64,000 nucleotides of DNA from Talpa occidentalis (GCF_014898055.3 NW_023601104.1:80273106-80337105); one strand, 5' to 3'. Numbered from the stretch's first letter, positions 24,029 through 35,890 are shown. Notes: generated by a model not told the origin, from the letters alone. A program made the numbers and translations.

Positions 24029-24300
24029 GAGTACAAATTGCAAGGAATGAAGTGCAAATTGTGAGATGTCAGTGCATTAGTGATGACCTGGGAAATCTCA
24101 TGGAGTCAGAGGGAAAAGGTGTAAATTGCAGGATAATAGAAAGGGGAGGTCAGTCTGTTAGTAATGCAGGGACTGTGATGGACTTAAAGGAAAGGTATGA
24201 ATTACAGGGTAATAGGAAGAAGAGGTCAGTACATTAGTAACATGGGAAAACTGGCAGATTTGGAAAGAAAAGGTGCAAATTGTAGGATAATGTAAAGTAG
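24029..24300 (+). repeat. Degenerate minisatellite, ~67-78 bp unit
   Basis: The phrase AAGGTGYAAATTGYAGGATAAT recurs with drift near 24050, 24117, 24192 and 24270. Between copies are shared blocks (GGTCAGTNNRTTAGTAA, then a GAAA-rich stretch). Spacing is about 67, 75 and 78 bp, giving three to four old, diverged units. No flanking transposon was recognised. Confidence 0.7.
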
Positions 24301-24507
24301 GGGCTTTGCTATAAAGATGAGCTTATGTCTTTTCAAGAAGACTTGCTGGCCATATAGACATTGGCTAGAGCTTTACGTATTTTCATAGATCGATCTGACA
24401 GCAGATCTGTGTTTTTTAGAATTATTAAATTCCAAGGTAATATTATGAGGCAAAATTATTGTTCCTTCCTGCTTAATAGTGGGGAAAAAAAACAATCACA
24501 CATTAAG

Positions 24508-24669
24508 AAATTTTTAATAAATTTTGTTAAAGATTTATTTATTTATGCATATAAGAACTGGGGTACAGGCCAGAGGTGTGGGGTGGTGAAATTTTTAATA
24601 AATTTTGTTAAAGATTTATTTATTTATGCATACAAGAACTGGGGTACAGGCCAGAGACAGAGTGAGGAA
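24508..24669. repeat. 81-bp tandem duplication spanning SINE tail
   Basis: AAATTTTTAATAAATTTTGTTAAAG starts at 24508 and again at 24589, each followed by ATTTATTTATTTATGCATA and AAGAACTGGGGTACAGGCCAGAG. The unit therefore contains flanking DNA plus the 3' part of the SINE, so it was copied after or during insertion. Confidence 0.85.
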
Positions 24670-24844
24670 CAAAACAGGCAGATCTACTGGCATATACTGC
24701 TGAGGGGAGCAGCGGGCGAGATAGGAGAGGTCTGCTGCGCCATGTGTGTAGCTCCCTGGCAGTCCAGGGATCGAACTTGTGCTTCAGAGGCTGTGGACAG
24801 CTTCACAGTGCTGTGCTTAACCCCTTGCACCACCAGGGAGGCCC
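24530..24844 (-). mobile_element. tRNA-derived T+ SINE, subfamily B, with tail duplication
   Basis: Antisense copy with a duplicated 3' end (81-bp duplication at 24508-24669) and an otherwise full body down to CACCAGGGAGGCCC. Flanks TTTTTAATAAA and TTAATAAAAA are the probable target duplication. Confidence 0.88.
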
Positions 24845-26885
24845 TTAATAAAAATTTTAATGGAAGTATAACAGCTAGTGGGAGACTATGGGGATCTGTG
24901 GCCCTCTCGTTTCTGCACATCTTGTGAGAGGCACTGACTGCCCTTTGTTCTAGAACATTTTTCCAAGGGTGTTGGTGTAGTGAACAGCCTGAGAAGACTG
25001 GAGTTAGTGGTCCGCCTCCAGAACAATGGCAGCCTTGCTTACTGACCATTTGAAAGGCCCCAGGCTCCCTAAGCTCAAAGTTCTCTTTCTGTAGTGCAGG
25101 CTCTGAGTGCGCAGGCATCTCTGTGACCCAACTGCATCACCCCATAGACCTGGGGGAGAAAGGAAACTGACACAGTATGCTGACACTCGTGCTGCTTGGT
25201 GTGCCTTGAGTAATGAAGTCCCTTGTCTGTGAGCCAGCTGTCGGCTTCTTCTGCTGGATCCATGAAACTATGGTGGGCTACCTATATAGCTTGCAAGGAG
25301 GCTGAGTTCTCAGATTCTTCACAGTTCTTAACTGAACAAGCATGGGATGCTGACAGTGACATGGTTTCTAGAAGACGGGTGAAGAAATTATGGGCCTTAG
25401 CAGGTTCTAAAGGAAGCCCATGGAAATTACTAATGAATATGTTGATTTCTAGGGTGAACCAGGCAACGGTGATCCTGCCCTTTGTTATTTGTTAATGAAG
25501 AGAAATCGAGGAGGTGGTTGCAGTAAATTCACAGGCAGCTGCCAGACAGCCAGGCAGGACTTCCCCACCAACGTGGCGGCCATTCTCAAGTCCATTCTCT
25601 TGTACTGACCAGTATAAAGATTCTACCCCCATTTAAGACAACAGCTTTACAGACACCTATACTTGAGGGGAAATTTGTGACTCCCATGGACAGAAACCAG
25701 GAGAATTTGTGGAACTTTGGCTGGTCTCTTGGAAAAGTAGGAGCCGAATACCTCAGGCCTGCTAAGGAAGACCGGTCCCCCTACTGCACTCTAAGTGCCA
25801 ACTTCAGATTCACTTGGAGATAAAGGTCTCAACGTTTTTGCAGTGCTTTGCCAAACCAAATAATATACATTCAAAATCCATATTTGGGGAGGAATGTTGA
25901 ATTCAAAATTCAGGAGAACAATGACTCCAGGAGGAAAGACACAGGGCCGGGATCAGCAGGGCACTCAGGGAGCTACAAGAATATCAGCAGTTTTCTAGTT
26001 CTTAAGTTTGGGAGGGTTCACAAGTTTTGAATTATTATCATGCTTCCTAATATAGTTATTTGTCACATATATTCAGTTGGTATCAACAATTACATAATAA
26101 ATTTTTGTGACCCACTTAGGGAAATTTAGTTTATAATTAGCAGCTTTGGCTTGCAATGAGTTGCATAATATCTACCAGGTGGCTGTGTGGACCTAAGCAA
26201 GTAGAGGATAATGTCTTCCCTTAAGAACCCCACAGTATCCAACAGGAGAATGACATACCCTCATACCTTAAAGGGAATACTGGAGAAGTTAGGTGTCTGA
26301 CCTCTCTTAGATAGTAAATAGAGCAGGAAATTACTGCAAAGTAATTTGTGCTCTCATATTTGCCTAAGCTAAGATTAGCTAAAAATTATTTTGGTTGGCT
26401 GTCTAATTCTAGATCCAATTTGTTTTCATCATTCCTGAACACACTGCCAACACTTTCTATATTTATAAAGCTGAGGGGACACTACTCAGACATTTGAGAA
26501 ATTGGGGAAAATATTATGTGTACTTGATATTCAATGGACTCCACCAGCTTAGCTGTCCACGGGCAGTGGGGGAGCCAGTCTTACTTCCCTTCCTGATTCT
26601 ATCATCTACCTCATCGAGAGGAAGTTTCTTCAACCCTTGTTTAGGTGGCCAAACCCTAAGGATCATTTTGAGCTTCCTGTGAACCCCGAGAGTGACTGCA
26701 GCTTCTTGCTGACAGCTTAGCCCCCAAGGGGGTGACTTTTGGCCGTCAGAATGCCACAGGGAGGAGGATAGCACACTCTTTGGTCAAGCTGACCTTGAGA
26801 GTTAAGACATATTATTGTGAGGTCACCCTTGGGATAGTGTCACCATAGCACTAGCCAAATGTTTTTTATCACCAGCTAGAGACTA
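24845..26885. other. Unassigned DNA
   Basis: About 2 kb with moderate GC and several short frames on both strands (for example 25223-25495 plus and 26514-26774 minus). None shows motifs or splice context. Possibly an unrecognised old LTR or LINE. Confidence 0.3.
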
Positions 26886-26889
26886 AGCC

Positions 26890-27030
26890 CTTTCTCTCCT
26901 GTTTAACTTACTCTTTACAGCAACCTCAAGGTGGTGGTTATCATCACCCCCACTTCATGTTGAAACAGGGCTGGGGGTGGGGGGCAGGGAGAGAAACTTC
27001 TCCTATTCTTCAAGCCAGAGGGCAAGCTCA
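26890..27030 (-). mobile_element. Possible MIR fragment
   Basis: On plus: TTACAGCAACCTCAAGGTGG, ATCATCACCCCCACTTCATG, TGAAACAGGGCTGGGG. This recalls the antisense MIR block ACAACCCTATGAGGTAGG / CCCATTTTACAGATGAGGAAACTGAGGC. Divergence is strong. Confidence 0.4.
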
Positions 27031-28995
27031 GTTTGGCAGATTCTCAAACTGATCCTTTAAACAATGCACATCCTTACCATTTCGGCCATGAGTTTCAACA
27101 CCTCGTGAGCATGCAGCACTGTACCCAGAACGCTGCAGCGGTGAGAAACTACACAGTAAGGAGAAGAGGACTGAGCTCTACCCTGGTGGCTGGTAGGAGG
27201 CTCTTTTGGGGGTTGCTGAGGTCAAGGGATCCCAGTTTCTATTGAATTCCATACTCTTTCTTCTCAGTAAAATGGTGTCGTCGGTATCTAGATTGTCAGA
27301 ATTTTTGGATAAACTGCATTGATGACATTACCGAAGCATGAGGAGCATCAGTGAGCACATTGGAGGTATTTTTATCTAGCTGAACATGGTTGTGTCTCTG
27401 CTTTGCTGGGTGAGACCTGGTGTACCCTCATTTGCCCCTGTGAGGAAGCAAGCCCCATTTGAGTGGTGTTTTGGTCTCGGGTGTTCTCAGAAGAGGTAGA
27501 AATGCCATTTTCCTCCTGGTTTATAATTGCTCCCTAGAAGAGAAGCCAATTACTTCCCATGAAATGGGCTTCAAAGGCGGAGTTTGAAGTGTCTTTATCC
27601 TTAGCTTGCAGATTTGTCTTTAATCAGTACTGGGGGAAAAAAGCACTGAGAACTGAGAACAGGTAGCAGCAGGACCCCCCCAGGAGTGACCTCACACTGG
27701 TGCTGTTGAGGAAGACAAGACAAGGACTGGTACTTAGGACCCCAGAAGAGAACCCCCAGCGGCATTATCTCCAGCCCAGCATTTTACAGAAGATGCTTCA
27801 TTATTCGACTCTGTGGAGCACTTGATCTTGATGCATATTTATACATGCCTTGTTGGGTGGAGCTTGATACAAAATCAAATCTCCTTCCTGGCAGTAGGAT
27901 GCTTCCTATCATAGTCTTCCTGAGGACCACACGAAGCTCATATGCAGTAATGATTGAACTATAACGTGTAGTTTGAAATGCAGTCTGCTCCAACTTACCA
28001 ACCACATGAAAGTCTTAGAAGATGATCAGGAACATTCATTTCACTTAGTCCTTCTGGTCTTGCCAGGCTTGTCCTCAAAGACCAGGTTCTTTGGGGTCAG
28101 TGATCAGATGACATACTGTTGATCCATCAGTTTACATGGACATTTATTGCTCACGCATCATATTAGTTCAGAGGTTTACCTTTGCAAGAGTGGAGAATTC
28201 CCAGTGACGAATGGATTCATTTCCAACATTTGGGAAAGTTGAATCTGGAACCTGGGATGTGTAGTGCCCAGGCAATGTAATAAAAATGGTGCTCCCTCCC
28301 CTGGGCTAGCATATTAGGCATGTTCCACTCCCTCAGGCCTGTGGTTCCTGGTAGCGTTAAAAAAACAGAAAACAGAAGGAGCCTTTCTTCTGTGTAGGGT
28401 CCTACCTCAGAGGTCCTGGTGTTCTTGTACCCACTGCTTCCAAACCACCATCTTCTTGCACCTCTTTCTATCCCATCAAAGCTCTCATTTTCTTGGTATA
28501 GTGAACCTCAGTTGGATATTACTAGGAAAATATTTTGACTTAGCTAATTTATACTAAAGTGTGTATGACGCATAGTCTCCTATTCCTCCCAGAGGCATTT
28601 GCCTTAAAAAATACTTATTCAATCAAACAAGATTAGAAGACCTAGATTAATGTGAAATAAGAGATAAAGACACACTAAGGGAACTTATATTGGTGCAGTA
28701 AGGCCACCAGGGGGACTGAGCAGTTTGTTCCTTGGGGAGAGCAACCCTCACTCAGTCCTGCGCCCCATCACTTCTTTCCTTGTGCTGCTTCTGAACCCGA
28801 TGCTTCTAGAAAAGAAGTGTGAACATGGTGAGGCATTTGTAGAAGATTCATTGGTGGAGGTTCGGTTCGGGATAGTGGCTGAGGACATCAATGACCAATA
28901 GAGATGTAATTATATATAACCCCACCCGTATAAGGCATGGGCACTGTTCTAAGGAGGGAGACAGGTAATACACACAGACCAGCAAAATGAATCAG
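27031..28995. other. Unassigned DNA
   Basis: No confident repeat or exon. It contains ordinary-complexity sequence with scattered short frames. Confidence 0.3.
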
Positions 28996-28999
28996 AAGA

Positions 29000-29290
29000 C
29001 AAAAACAAATACTGAACAGTTTCACTTATATGTGGAATATAGAGAAGCTATACAAAGGAGCAGACACAACTAAACCAAAATAAACTCTAGAAATCTGACT
29101 GTAGAATTGAGGCTAATAGAGGGGGAGGGTGGAAGTGGAGAGTGAGCACTATGGTGGAGGGTTAGGGGTGTTGGGGTGGTGGGTGTGGTGTGGTGACATA
29201 CATCTGAAGAGGTGAGCCCACACCTCTAGAGCATACAGTGTTATAAACCAAAAATGTTACCTCAATAATAATATAAAATAATACAGTATT
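29000..29290 (+). mobile_element. L1 3' UTR fragment
   Basis: TTTCACTTATATGTGGAATATAGAG, then a G-rich tract, then TGACATACATCTGAAGAGG and a run into ATGTTACCTCAATAATAATA is the order of an L1 3' end. Only the 3' UTR part remains. Confidence 0.6.
29159..29183 (+). other. G-quadruplex motif in L1 3' UTR
   Basis: GGG-TTA-GGGG-TGTT-GGGG-TGGT-GGG, four G runs with loops of 3-4 bases, inside the L1 3' UTR fragment on its sense strand. Confidence 0.75.
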
Positions 29291-29404
29291 TTAAAACTAC
29301 TAAAATATTTAAACCATTGGATGTAACAATAATTTTATAAACTGTAGCTTGGTAGGAAGGGAAAGAGATGCAAGTAAGGATTATTGGTTAATGAAAGATT
29401 TGAT

Positions 29405-29587
29405 CCTTTTTTTTTTAATTTTACTTATGCATACAAGTATTTTTTTTTTAAATTTTACTTATGCATACAGTGGGTGAGACAGGAGATGTCTGTTGCGCCA
29501 TGTGTGTCACCTCCCTGGCTGGGGATCAAACTCAGGACTCAGTGGCTGGATAGTGCTGAGACTAACCCCTGTGCCACCAGGGAGGCC
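29405..29587 (-). mobile_element. tRNA-derived T+ SINE, deleted copy with duplicated tail
   Basis: The 3' tail segment ATTTTACTTATGCATACA occurs twice (from about 29417 and 29451). It is followed directly by GTGGGTGAGACAGGAG, so about 100 bp of the usual body is missing. The head CCACCAGGGAGGCC is intact. Confidence 0.82.
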
Positions 29588-29859
29588 TTTTTTTGTTCTT
29601 TATATACCTCACCTAAGTTTTAGGAGAAAATTTTCCATTCAAACTAAATGAATTTTTCAGTTTTCAAACGTGAATGGTTTTATTTCTAACTGTCTTTACT
29701 TGACTAAATAATTCAAAATGATATTGAATTCTTTAGAAATATTTAAATAAGAAAACTATCACATTTAAAAATGTTAACCCCAGATCATTTCTAGCCAACC
29801 AGCTATATTTTGTTAAGATTTATATAAAATCAAAATACATGCCCGCATACACCGACAGC

Positions 29860-30130
29860 CTCATCAACAGACATTTCCCATGTACAGGATGCTTCCTAGC
29901 TGCCGGGGACGCAGACAAATAAAGGCATACATCCTGCCCTTGGGGAGCAGCACGTGATCTATTGGGGAAGAAGGTCAAAGACTGTAAAATAAATAGTATC
30001 AGGTTAATTCACTGCCTGTGAGGTGAGATGAGATGAAATGAGGTACAGTTGCTGGGGGAGCAAGAAGTCCTGCAGAGGGTGAGAGAGGTGTAGATACTGA
30101 TAAGGAAGGGGAGAGTATCCCAGACTACCA
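29860..30130 (-). mobile_element. Probable L2 LINE 3' fragment
   Basis: On plus: AACAGACATTTCCCATGTACAGGATGCTTCCTAGCTGCCGGGGACGCAGACAAATAAAGG, then CTGCCCTTGGGGAGCAGCACGTGATCTATTGGGG. These match the antisense L2 block order (position of L2 3' end, then CCCTCAAGGAGCTCACAGTCTAGTGGGG). Confidence 0.6.
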
Positions 30131-30719
30131 AGTAAGTTTCCTTTTGCTAATGCATCTTACTCTATTTCCTTCCCCAATTATTATAAGAGCATGTTGCTTC
30201 AGCCAGAATTTTTTTGTTGTGTTGTATTTCCCATAGAATTCTTAGGACTTGGTCATAGACACTACTTCCAACCACAGTGTACCACTTCCCCAAATGTCTG
30301 TAATGATTCCCTGTGACTCTTAGAATTGTCTTATAATGATCTAATAATAGAATTTTAAAGTCCTTTTAGAATGATGAAGAAAGCATCACCAAAACAAATT
30401 GGAAAATAAAAGTATCAGGTTATATTTCTTTTGAAATAAATGCTGGGACAATTTCTTATTGCTAGGTGCTAAAAATAGAAATCCTGTTCCAGCTACATAG
30501 TCACTATTTCGCAGCATCTTAAAACTGTGGGACTGTAACTAACTGCTGTCTTGGCTTGACACATTCAGATTTGAGAATTTCAGAAAACTGAATGTGACGA
30601 GGATCAAGTTGGCAGAGTTCTTTGCTGGCTTTATTTAACGATGAGTTATTGGATTATTCTTTGTGTGATGCATTTAGGAGGAAACCTAAAATTTTCCATT
30701 TAGTTTTGTTCTTCCTCTT

Positions 30720-30862
30720 TTAGTTATTTGCTGTGCTTTACTCCTCATTCCTTTCCATCATGCCTGAAAGCCCCCCTATTTGGCTGTGAGTTTCTTTTGG
30801 ACAGGGATTGTTGAGTCCCAGAGCTTTGGACAATTCTCAGTAAGTGCTCAGGGAGAGAATGA
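30720..30862 (+). mobile_element. Probable L2 3' end fragment
   Basis: GGCTGTGAGTTTCTTTTGGACAGGGATTG, then AGTCCCAGAGCTTTGGACA and CAGTAAGTGCTCAGG follow the L2 3' UTR order (CTCCTTGAGGGCAGGGACTG ... GTAGGTGCTCAATAAATG), but the extreme 3' end is decayed. Confidence 0.5.
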
Positions 30863-30879
30863 AAACATTTCACCTACCT

Positions 30880-31505
30880 CTACAAAGAAATAACCTCAAA
30901 CTACTAGAAATGGAGCTACTATATGACCCAGCAATTCCACTCCTAGGAATCGGCCCAAAGAACACAAAAACATTTATTTGAATGGAAACGTGCACAACTA
31001 TTTTTTATTGCAGCACTATTAACAATAGCTAAGATATGGAAACAACCTAAATGTCCTAAAACAGATGACTGGATCAAAAAGATGTGGTATACATATACAC
31101 AAGGGAATACTATTCAGCAATCAAAAAAAAATAAACTCATGCCATTTGCAGCAACATGTATGGAACTGGAAGGGATTATACTCAGCAAAATAAGTCGTCA
31201 GAAGGAAAAAGAAAAGTATTGGATGGTTTCACTTAGGAGGAATATAGGGTACCCATACAAGGGATCAGAAAAAAAAAACACAACAAACCTAGCAGGCAAA
31301 CAACAAATCAGAGACATTCAGCAGGGGAGGAGGAGGGAGAGGGAGCAAAACAGGGGAGGGAAGAGCTCAAGAGACTATGGTGACAGTTCACTGATGTCTT
31401 GGTGGTGGTAATTTTATGGGGATTACACCTGAGAGGAGAAATCAAACTTGTACAAACATGAACAACGATGCAACAAACATAGAAATGAAAATTTTAAAAA
31501 GGGAC
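30880..31505 (+). mobile_element. 5'-truncated L1 with ORF2 C-terminus and 3' UTR
   Basis: CTACTATATGACCCAGCAATTCC, ACATTTATTTGAATGGAAACG, ACAATAGCTAAGATATGGAAAC and GACTGGATCAAAAAGATGTGG are L1 ORF2 C-terminal DNA. The protein pattern FAATCMELEGIILSKISRQ is visible around 31140-31200. The frame is shifted and broken near 31100. A 3' UTR with a purine-rich G tract (31322-31360) follows, ending near AAATGAAAATTTTAAAAAGG. Confidence 0.85.
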
Positions 31506-31509
31506 TCAG

Positions 31510-32380
31510 AAAAAACTAGAAACAAGTATATAGGTGTGCTTTTCATTTTCACAAATGATTTTTGAATAATCTTTCTTATTATAGCAACTTCCTGCTAGTT
31601 TATCTAGCCAGGAGCTACCTTTGATATGAAGGTGGGAAGATTTATAAGCCTAGCAAAGATATCGTGGACATCAGTTATTTCAGAAGACAGACTTGTTATC
31701 TATGACATATTGACATGCTTGCTATGTGGATGCTCAAATTTTAAAAACTTGTTGGCTGCTTCTTCTGCATAATTGAGTTCTTTTCAGAACAACTTATACA
31801 TTATAGGTTTCATACATGTGCCTCAGACTAGTCAACCTGACTAAAATTCGGTCATGATTACTGATTTTTCAAAGCCTTGCTTCAGTTCCTAGCAGACAAC
31901 TTCCTGTCAGAAGCCATTTCCCATTTGGAAAATCTCTCTCTGACCCACTGTTTTTTGGACACATCCTTCACATATCTGAGTCCACCCATTCTCATCAATC
32001 CTTAGCTCCTCAGATGCCAAGGGACTCCTTGATATACAGAGTGATAAGATCTAGTTAAAGATTTTGTGCCAGTGATTTTCCTAATAAGAAAAGCTTTTAG
32101 TATGTATTTATTTCTGTTATTGAACTTTAAAGAATTAAAGTAATAAGTACTGCTGTTGAAGCAAGATATGCCTTTTATTTTCCCTCAATCTTTACATAAT
32201 TAAGATTAAACTTTGGCAGAGCTGTCGTGCAATTCATATCAATTTGACACACATTATGGAGGTTCTTTTGCTGGCCCAACCTTCCCCCCATGACCATAGT
32301 TCCTTTCAGAACTGTCCTTCCAGTGCAATAAGCAAGTGTGAAAGGCATGATCCACATAGCACTACTGAGATGAAAATTCA
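31510..32380. other. Unassigned AT-rich DNA
   Basis: No repeat or exon recognised. Confidence 0.3.
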
Positions 32381-32960
32381 CTGTGGGCTGAGATTAGGTT
32401 GGGAAGACCTCACTCAAGATGGAATGTCATGTTGGATCTTGGAGAAAGTATTAGATTTGACTTGCAAAGGAGAAAGTTGTTCCAGGTATGGGCACAGATT
32501 AAATTTAGCAGGACGTCTACTGCTTCTTAGACAAGGAAGGGACATGATAAGGAAGGTCTTTAGCTGGTGACAGGATATACCAGACAATGAAAAGACTGGA
32601 CCACAGGCAGCTGTTGTAATTGATGACCAGTTAATTGATGAAGTCCTGTTTCAAGGATGTGAAGGAGATAGCAAGTGAAGGGAAGGTCAAAATTTAGAAA
32701 TGTTACACAGGAAGATCTAATAGTCCCCAAAGCTGATTGGCAATTGGGAAGCAATGCAAAGAGAACTTTCAAGGTTGGCTCCAAGGGCTGGAATACCAGG
32801 GGGAGTGAGAGAGCCATGGTGCCATGTTAACATCGATGGAGGATAAGAAAGGGAAGTGGACCAGCCAGAACCTTGAGAAGTTGGCCCTTAGTTAGGAGGG
32901 CATCAGAAGAAGAATGGTTAGAGGAGAGCGGGAAACTTATAATTTCATGGGAACAAAGGG
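32380..32960 (-). mobile_element. Possible L2 LINE fragment
   Basis: Purine-rich on plus, with phrases such as GGAAGGGACATGATAAGGAAGGTCTTTAGCTGG and CTGTTGTAATTGATGACCAG that recall antisense L2 ORF2. No single decisive block. Confidence 0.4.
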
Positions 32961-33039
32961 AAGACAATTTCAGGAACACGGGGTAAACAGAGAAGTTAAG
33001 AATAAAAGATCAGAGTTAGATTTTTGAGTTTGCCTTTTA

Positions 33040-33307
33040 TTTTTTTTAAAGATTCATTTATTTATGCATACAAGAACTAGGGTGCAGGCCAGAGGTGTGG
33101 GGGGTAAGAGGATTCACCAGAGACAGAGTAGGGAGCAGAACAGGCAGACTGACTGAAATATACTGCTGAGGGGAGCAGCGGTCGAGTCAGGAGAGGTCTG
33201 CTGCGCCATGTGGGTCAGATCCCCAGCCGGGGAGTGAACTCGTGCTGCAGTGGCTGCAGATTGCTTCATAGGCTGCGTCCCAACCCTCTGTGCCACCAGG
33301 GAGGCCC
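33040..33307 (-). mobile_element. tRNA-derived T+ SINE, subfamily B
   Basis: Complete antisense copy with perfect 14-bp target duplication GAGTTTGCCTTTTA at 33026-33039 and 33308-33321. B markers AACTAGGGTGCAGGCCAGAGG are present. The B-box on plus reads GGGGAGTGAACTC, slightly altered. Confidence 0.92.
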
Positions 33308-33321
33308 GAGTTTGCCTTTTA

Positions 33322-33950
33322 GAGTAACTTTTGAAAAGTGGTAGAAGTAGATGCCAGATGGCAAAGAGCAAAGACCCTGGAGAGGGAGAAGAGTTTGTGT
33401 TACTGGTGAGACTGTAATACAAGATCCTTCAGTCATTTCTGGGAGTAAACTCCTGTGAAGGGAATTCACTCCTTAACTTCCAGTGTTGTGTAAAAAAATG
33501 CCAGCATATTATTAATACCTGTAGGTTTAAAGTACACCTATTTCCACATTGTAACCCCAAAACATTATTTTTACAAACCATTTGGAAATAACATTTTTAT
33601 TTTCTTTGATTCTACTCTTTCAAAATTTCGCTTATCCCTCTCTGAGATTTATTTCTAGGTCATTGATTCAGATTTCAAAAGGAGTGTTTTCGATAAGCTT
33701 ATTTTATGCCTACTAGAGTTGAAATTCAAACATTTTTCTGACAGTCACTACCAAAATAGCTTCAAAGACATTTTTTACATCTACCTTGCTTTTTCTGCGT
33801 TGATTGTATCTTTTCAAAAATGCCCCAGATTGATAGCTCCCAAGATAGTCTGGCTGTAGTAATAACACAAGCTTTTTAGAATTGAGAAATATACTTTGGT
33901 CTCCTTCTGGTTCTCGAAGACGTCTTTGACTTTTAAGAGGAGCCCATCAA
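33322..33950. other. Unassigned DNA
   Basis: Nothing recognised. Confidence 0.3.
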
Positions 33951-33954
33951 GGAA

Positions 33955-34085
33955 AAATACATTAGAACTAGAGCCACAGAACTAGGTTCTAGTCCCTTTT
34001 GTGTTGCATGACCTTGACGAGGTCAACCTCTAGAGTTTTTCAGCTGTGAAGTGAGAGAATTGTACTAGAAGTTCAATTAGGTCTC
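33955..34085 (+). mobile_element. Probable MIR fragment
   Basis: GGTTCTAGTCCCTTTTGTGTTGCATGACCTTGACGAGGTCAACCTCTAGAG, then TTTCAGCTGTGAAGTGAGAG, follows sense MIR (TGTGTGACCTTGGGCAAGTCACTTAACCTCT ... CAGTTTCCTCATCTGTAAAATG). Confidence 0.6.
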
Positions 34086-34101
34086 TTAAAAAAAAAATCT
34101 C

Positions 34102-34379
34102 GGGCCTCCCTGGTGGTGCAATGGGTTAAGTCTCAGCACTATGAAGCTATCAGCAGCCACTGCGGCAGGAGTGCCATCCCTGGCCAGTGAGCAACCCACA
34201 TGGCGCAGCAGACCTCTCTTGACTCGCCCACTGCTCCCCTCAGCAGTGTATTTCAGTAGATCTGCCTGTTCTGCTCCCCACTCTGTCTCTGGGGAATCCT
34301 CTCATATACCCTATATCCCCACCTCTAGCCTGTACCCGTGCTCTTGTATGCATAAATAAAATCTTTTTTTTTTTTTTTT
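34102..34379 (+). mobile_element. tRNA-derived T+ SINE, subfamily B, T-rich end
   Basis: Sense copy starting GGGCCTCCCTGGTGGTGCAATGGGTTAAG and ending AATAAAATC, then a run of about 16-17 T instead of the short TCTTT plus A tail seen elsewhere. The short repeat AAATCTC on both sides is the probable target duplication. Confidence 0.88.
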
Positions 34380-34789
34380 AAATCTCACAATCCCAGCATA
34401 TACTGCTTTATTCTTTCACTTAGTCACCCGGCGTACCAGAAAGTGCGATCCCTGGGAGATGTGGTCAGGTGACTGGCATGCATTCCCTGGTGCTTTCCCT
34501 AAAGACACAGCACATTTTGCCTGTGACAGAACCTTCCCTCCCCCTCCATTTGGCTGGTGCTGTCATTTTTCCATCCCGGTGTTGCCTATTTTACAGTGAT
34601 ACCCCCAGCACCCAAAACCTCCAGCAGGGTCAGGTGCCCGTAACTATCTGGAATGAACAGGTTATTGTCCTGTTGCCCACCCAGCGACAGAGAACTGCCA
34701 GATTTGGTGTCAGACTCAATTATGAGTTTATGAACACTGAGAGTTCCTGGCCCACTCCCCCGCCTTCCTGCTTGAGTTTCTATAAATGG

Positions 34790-34970
34790 ACCTGTGCATC
34801 CTATTTTAAAATCTCCCACTAGGTCATGCTGTGTAAGAAGCAATAGTCTACCCCCAGTGAGTTCCTGGAGAACACAGACTTCAGTTCCTATTAGTTCATT
34901 CTATGGTCCTAGGGGAATTTTCAGCAAAAATTAGATGCACAATAAATGTGAATAAATGAATCTAAATTTT
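34790..34970 (+). mobile_element. L2 LINE 3' end fragment
   Basis: GTGAGTTCCTGGAGAACACAGACTTCAG through GATGCACAATAAATGTGAATAAATGAAT matches the sense L2 3' terminus (GTGCTCAATAAATGTTTGTTGAATGAATG). Confidence 0.6.
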
Positions 34971-34974
34971 GAGA

Positions 34975-35489
34975 AAAATAATAAGTGAGGATAAAAATGT
35001 CCTTTCTTCTGGTTGCAGCTGTAACACTTTGAAACTTGAAATATTCAATCACAGTACCTATGAATATGATTTTTTAAATAGATAAAATAAGTAGTTTAAA
35101 TATCCAAATCACATGTCCTCATGAAATTCCAAACTCTGGTTAGTTACCTAACGGATGTGGCTAGGACTATTTGCTTTATTTGCCCAGTGCTTACAATTTT
35201 GTGATGTCATTTGCCATATACCTTGTTTAAAATATATATTTTAAGAAGTCACAACCCACCATTCTTTTTTGGTTTTATAATTTTAGTATTTGAAGCTATA
35301 GCTTCTTTGTTTGGGGTGAGAGAATAATGGGGGAATGAGGTGAACCAACATTAATTCTGTGTTGCCTCACAACAAGAGTGGTATATAGTATATTTCTATG
35401 CTCCAAAAAAAAGAAACTGGGGTCATTATTTTTAGACTAAGCAAATTATGCTGAATACAAAATTCTTATCACTAATACCCTATTGACCT
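34975..35489. other. Unassigned AT-rich DNA
   Basis: No coding or repeat identity. Confidence 0.3.
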
Positions 35490-35890
35490 GTGCCTTAGTT
35501 CTCTATTTCCAAGTAATAAATGACCCTGATACTTAGCAGATGAGTGAAGTGACCTTTGGTGTCTCACTCGTGGGTTAGGGCCCTGGGAATGGCTGAGCTG
35601 TGGTTTTGGCTCAGGTCCTCTCCTGAGGTTACCTCAATGGGTTGGCCAGGGCCAGTCCTTCGAAGGCTTGAGTAGGGCGGAAGGATCCACTTCTGAGGAA
35701 GCTCCTGCAGACGCCCGGCGTGCTAGCGCCCACTGTTTGAGAAAGGCTCCATTTCTTGCTACATTTCACCATTGCATCCTTGAATCCCAGGAGCTCATCA
35801 GTGGGGCAGCTTGCGTGTCTGCTTCCTCCAAGGCAAGTGATCCAGGGGAGGGAGAGCTCAAGGGGAGCCCCATGGCCCACATGTAAGAGA
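35490..35890 (-). mobile_element. Probable old LTR fragment
   Basis: On plus: GTTTTGGCTCAGGTCC, GCCAGTCCTTCGAAGGCTTGAGTAGGGCGGAAGGATCCACTTC, then TTCCTCCAAGGCAAGTGATCCAGG. This has the order of an antisense mammalian LTR of the MLT/MER type, but I could not settle the family. Confidence 0.4.

Noticed and set aside
24361..24927. 188-codon plus-strand open frame
   Set aside because: It runs straight through the antisense SINE and its 81-bp duplication. The repeated protein segment comes from that duplication, not from a gene.
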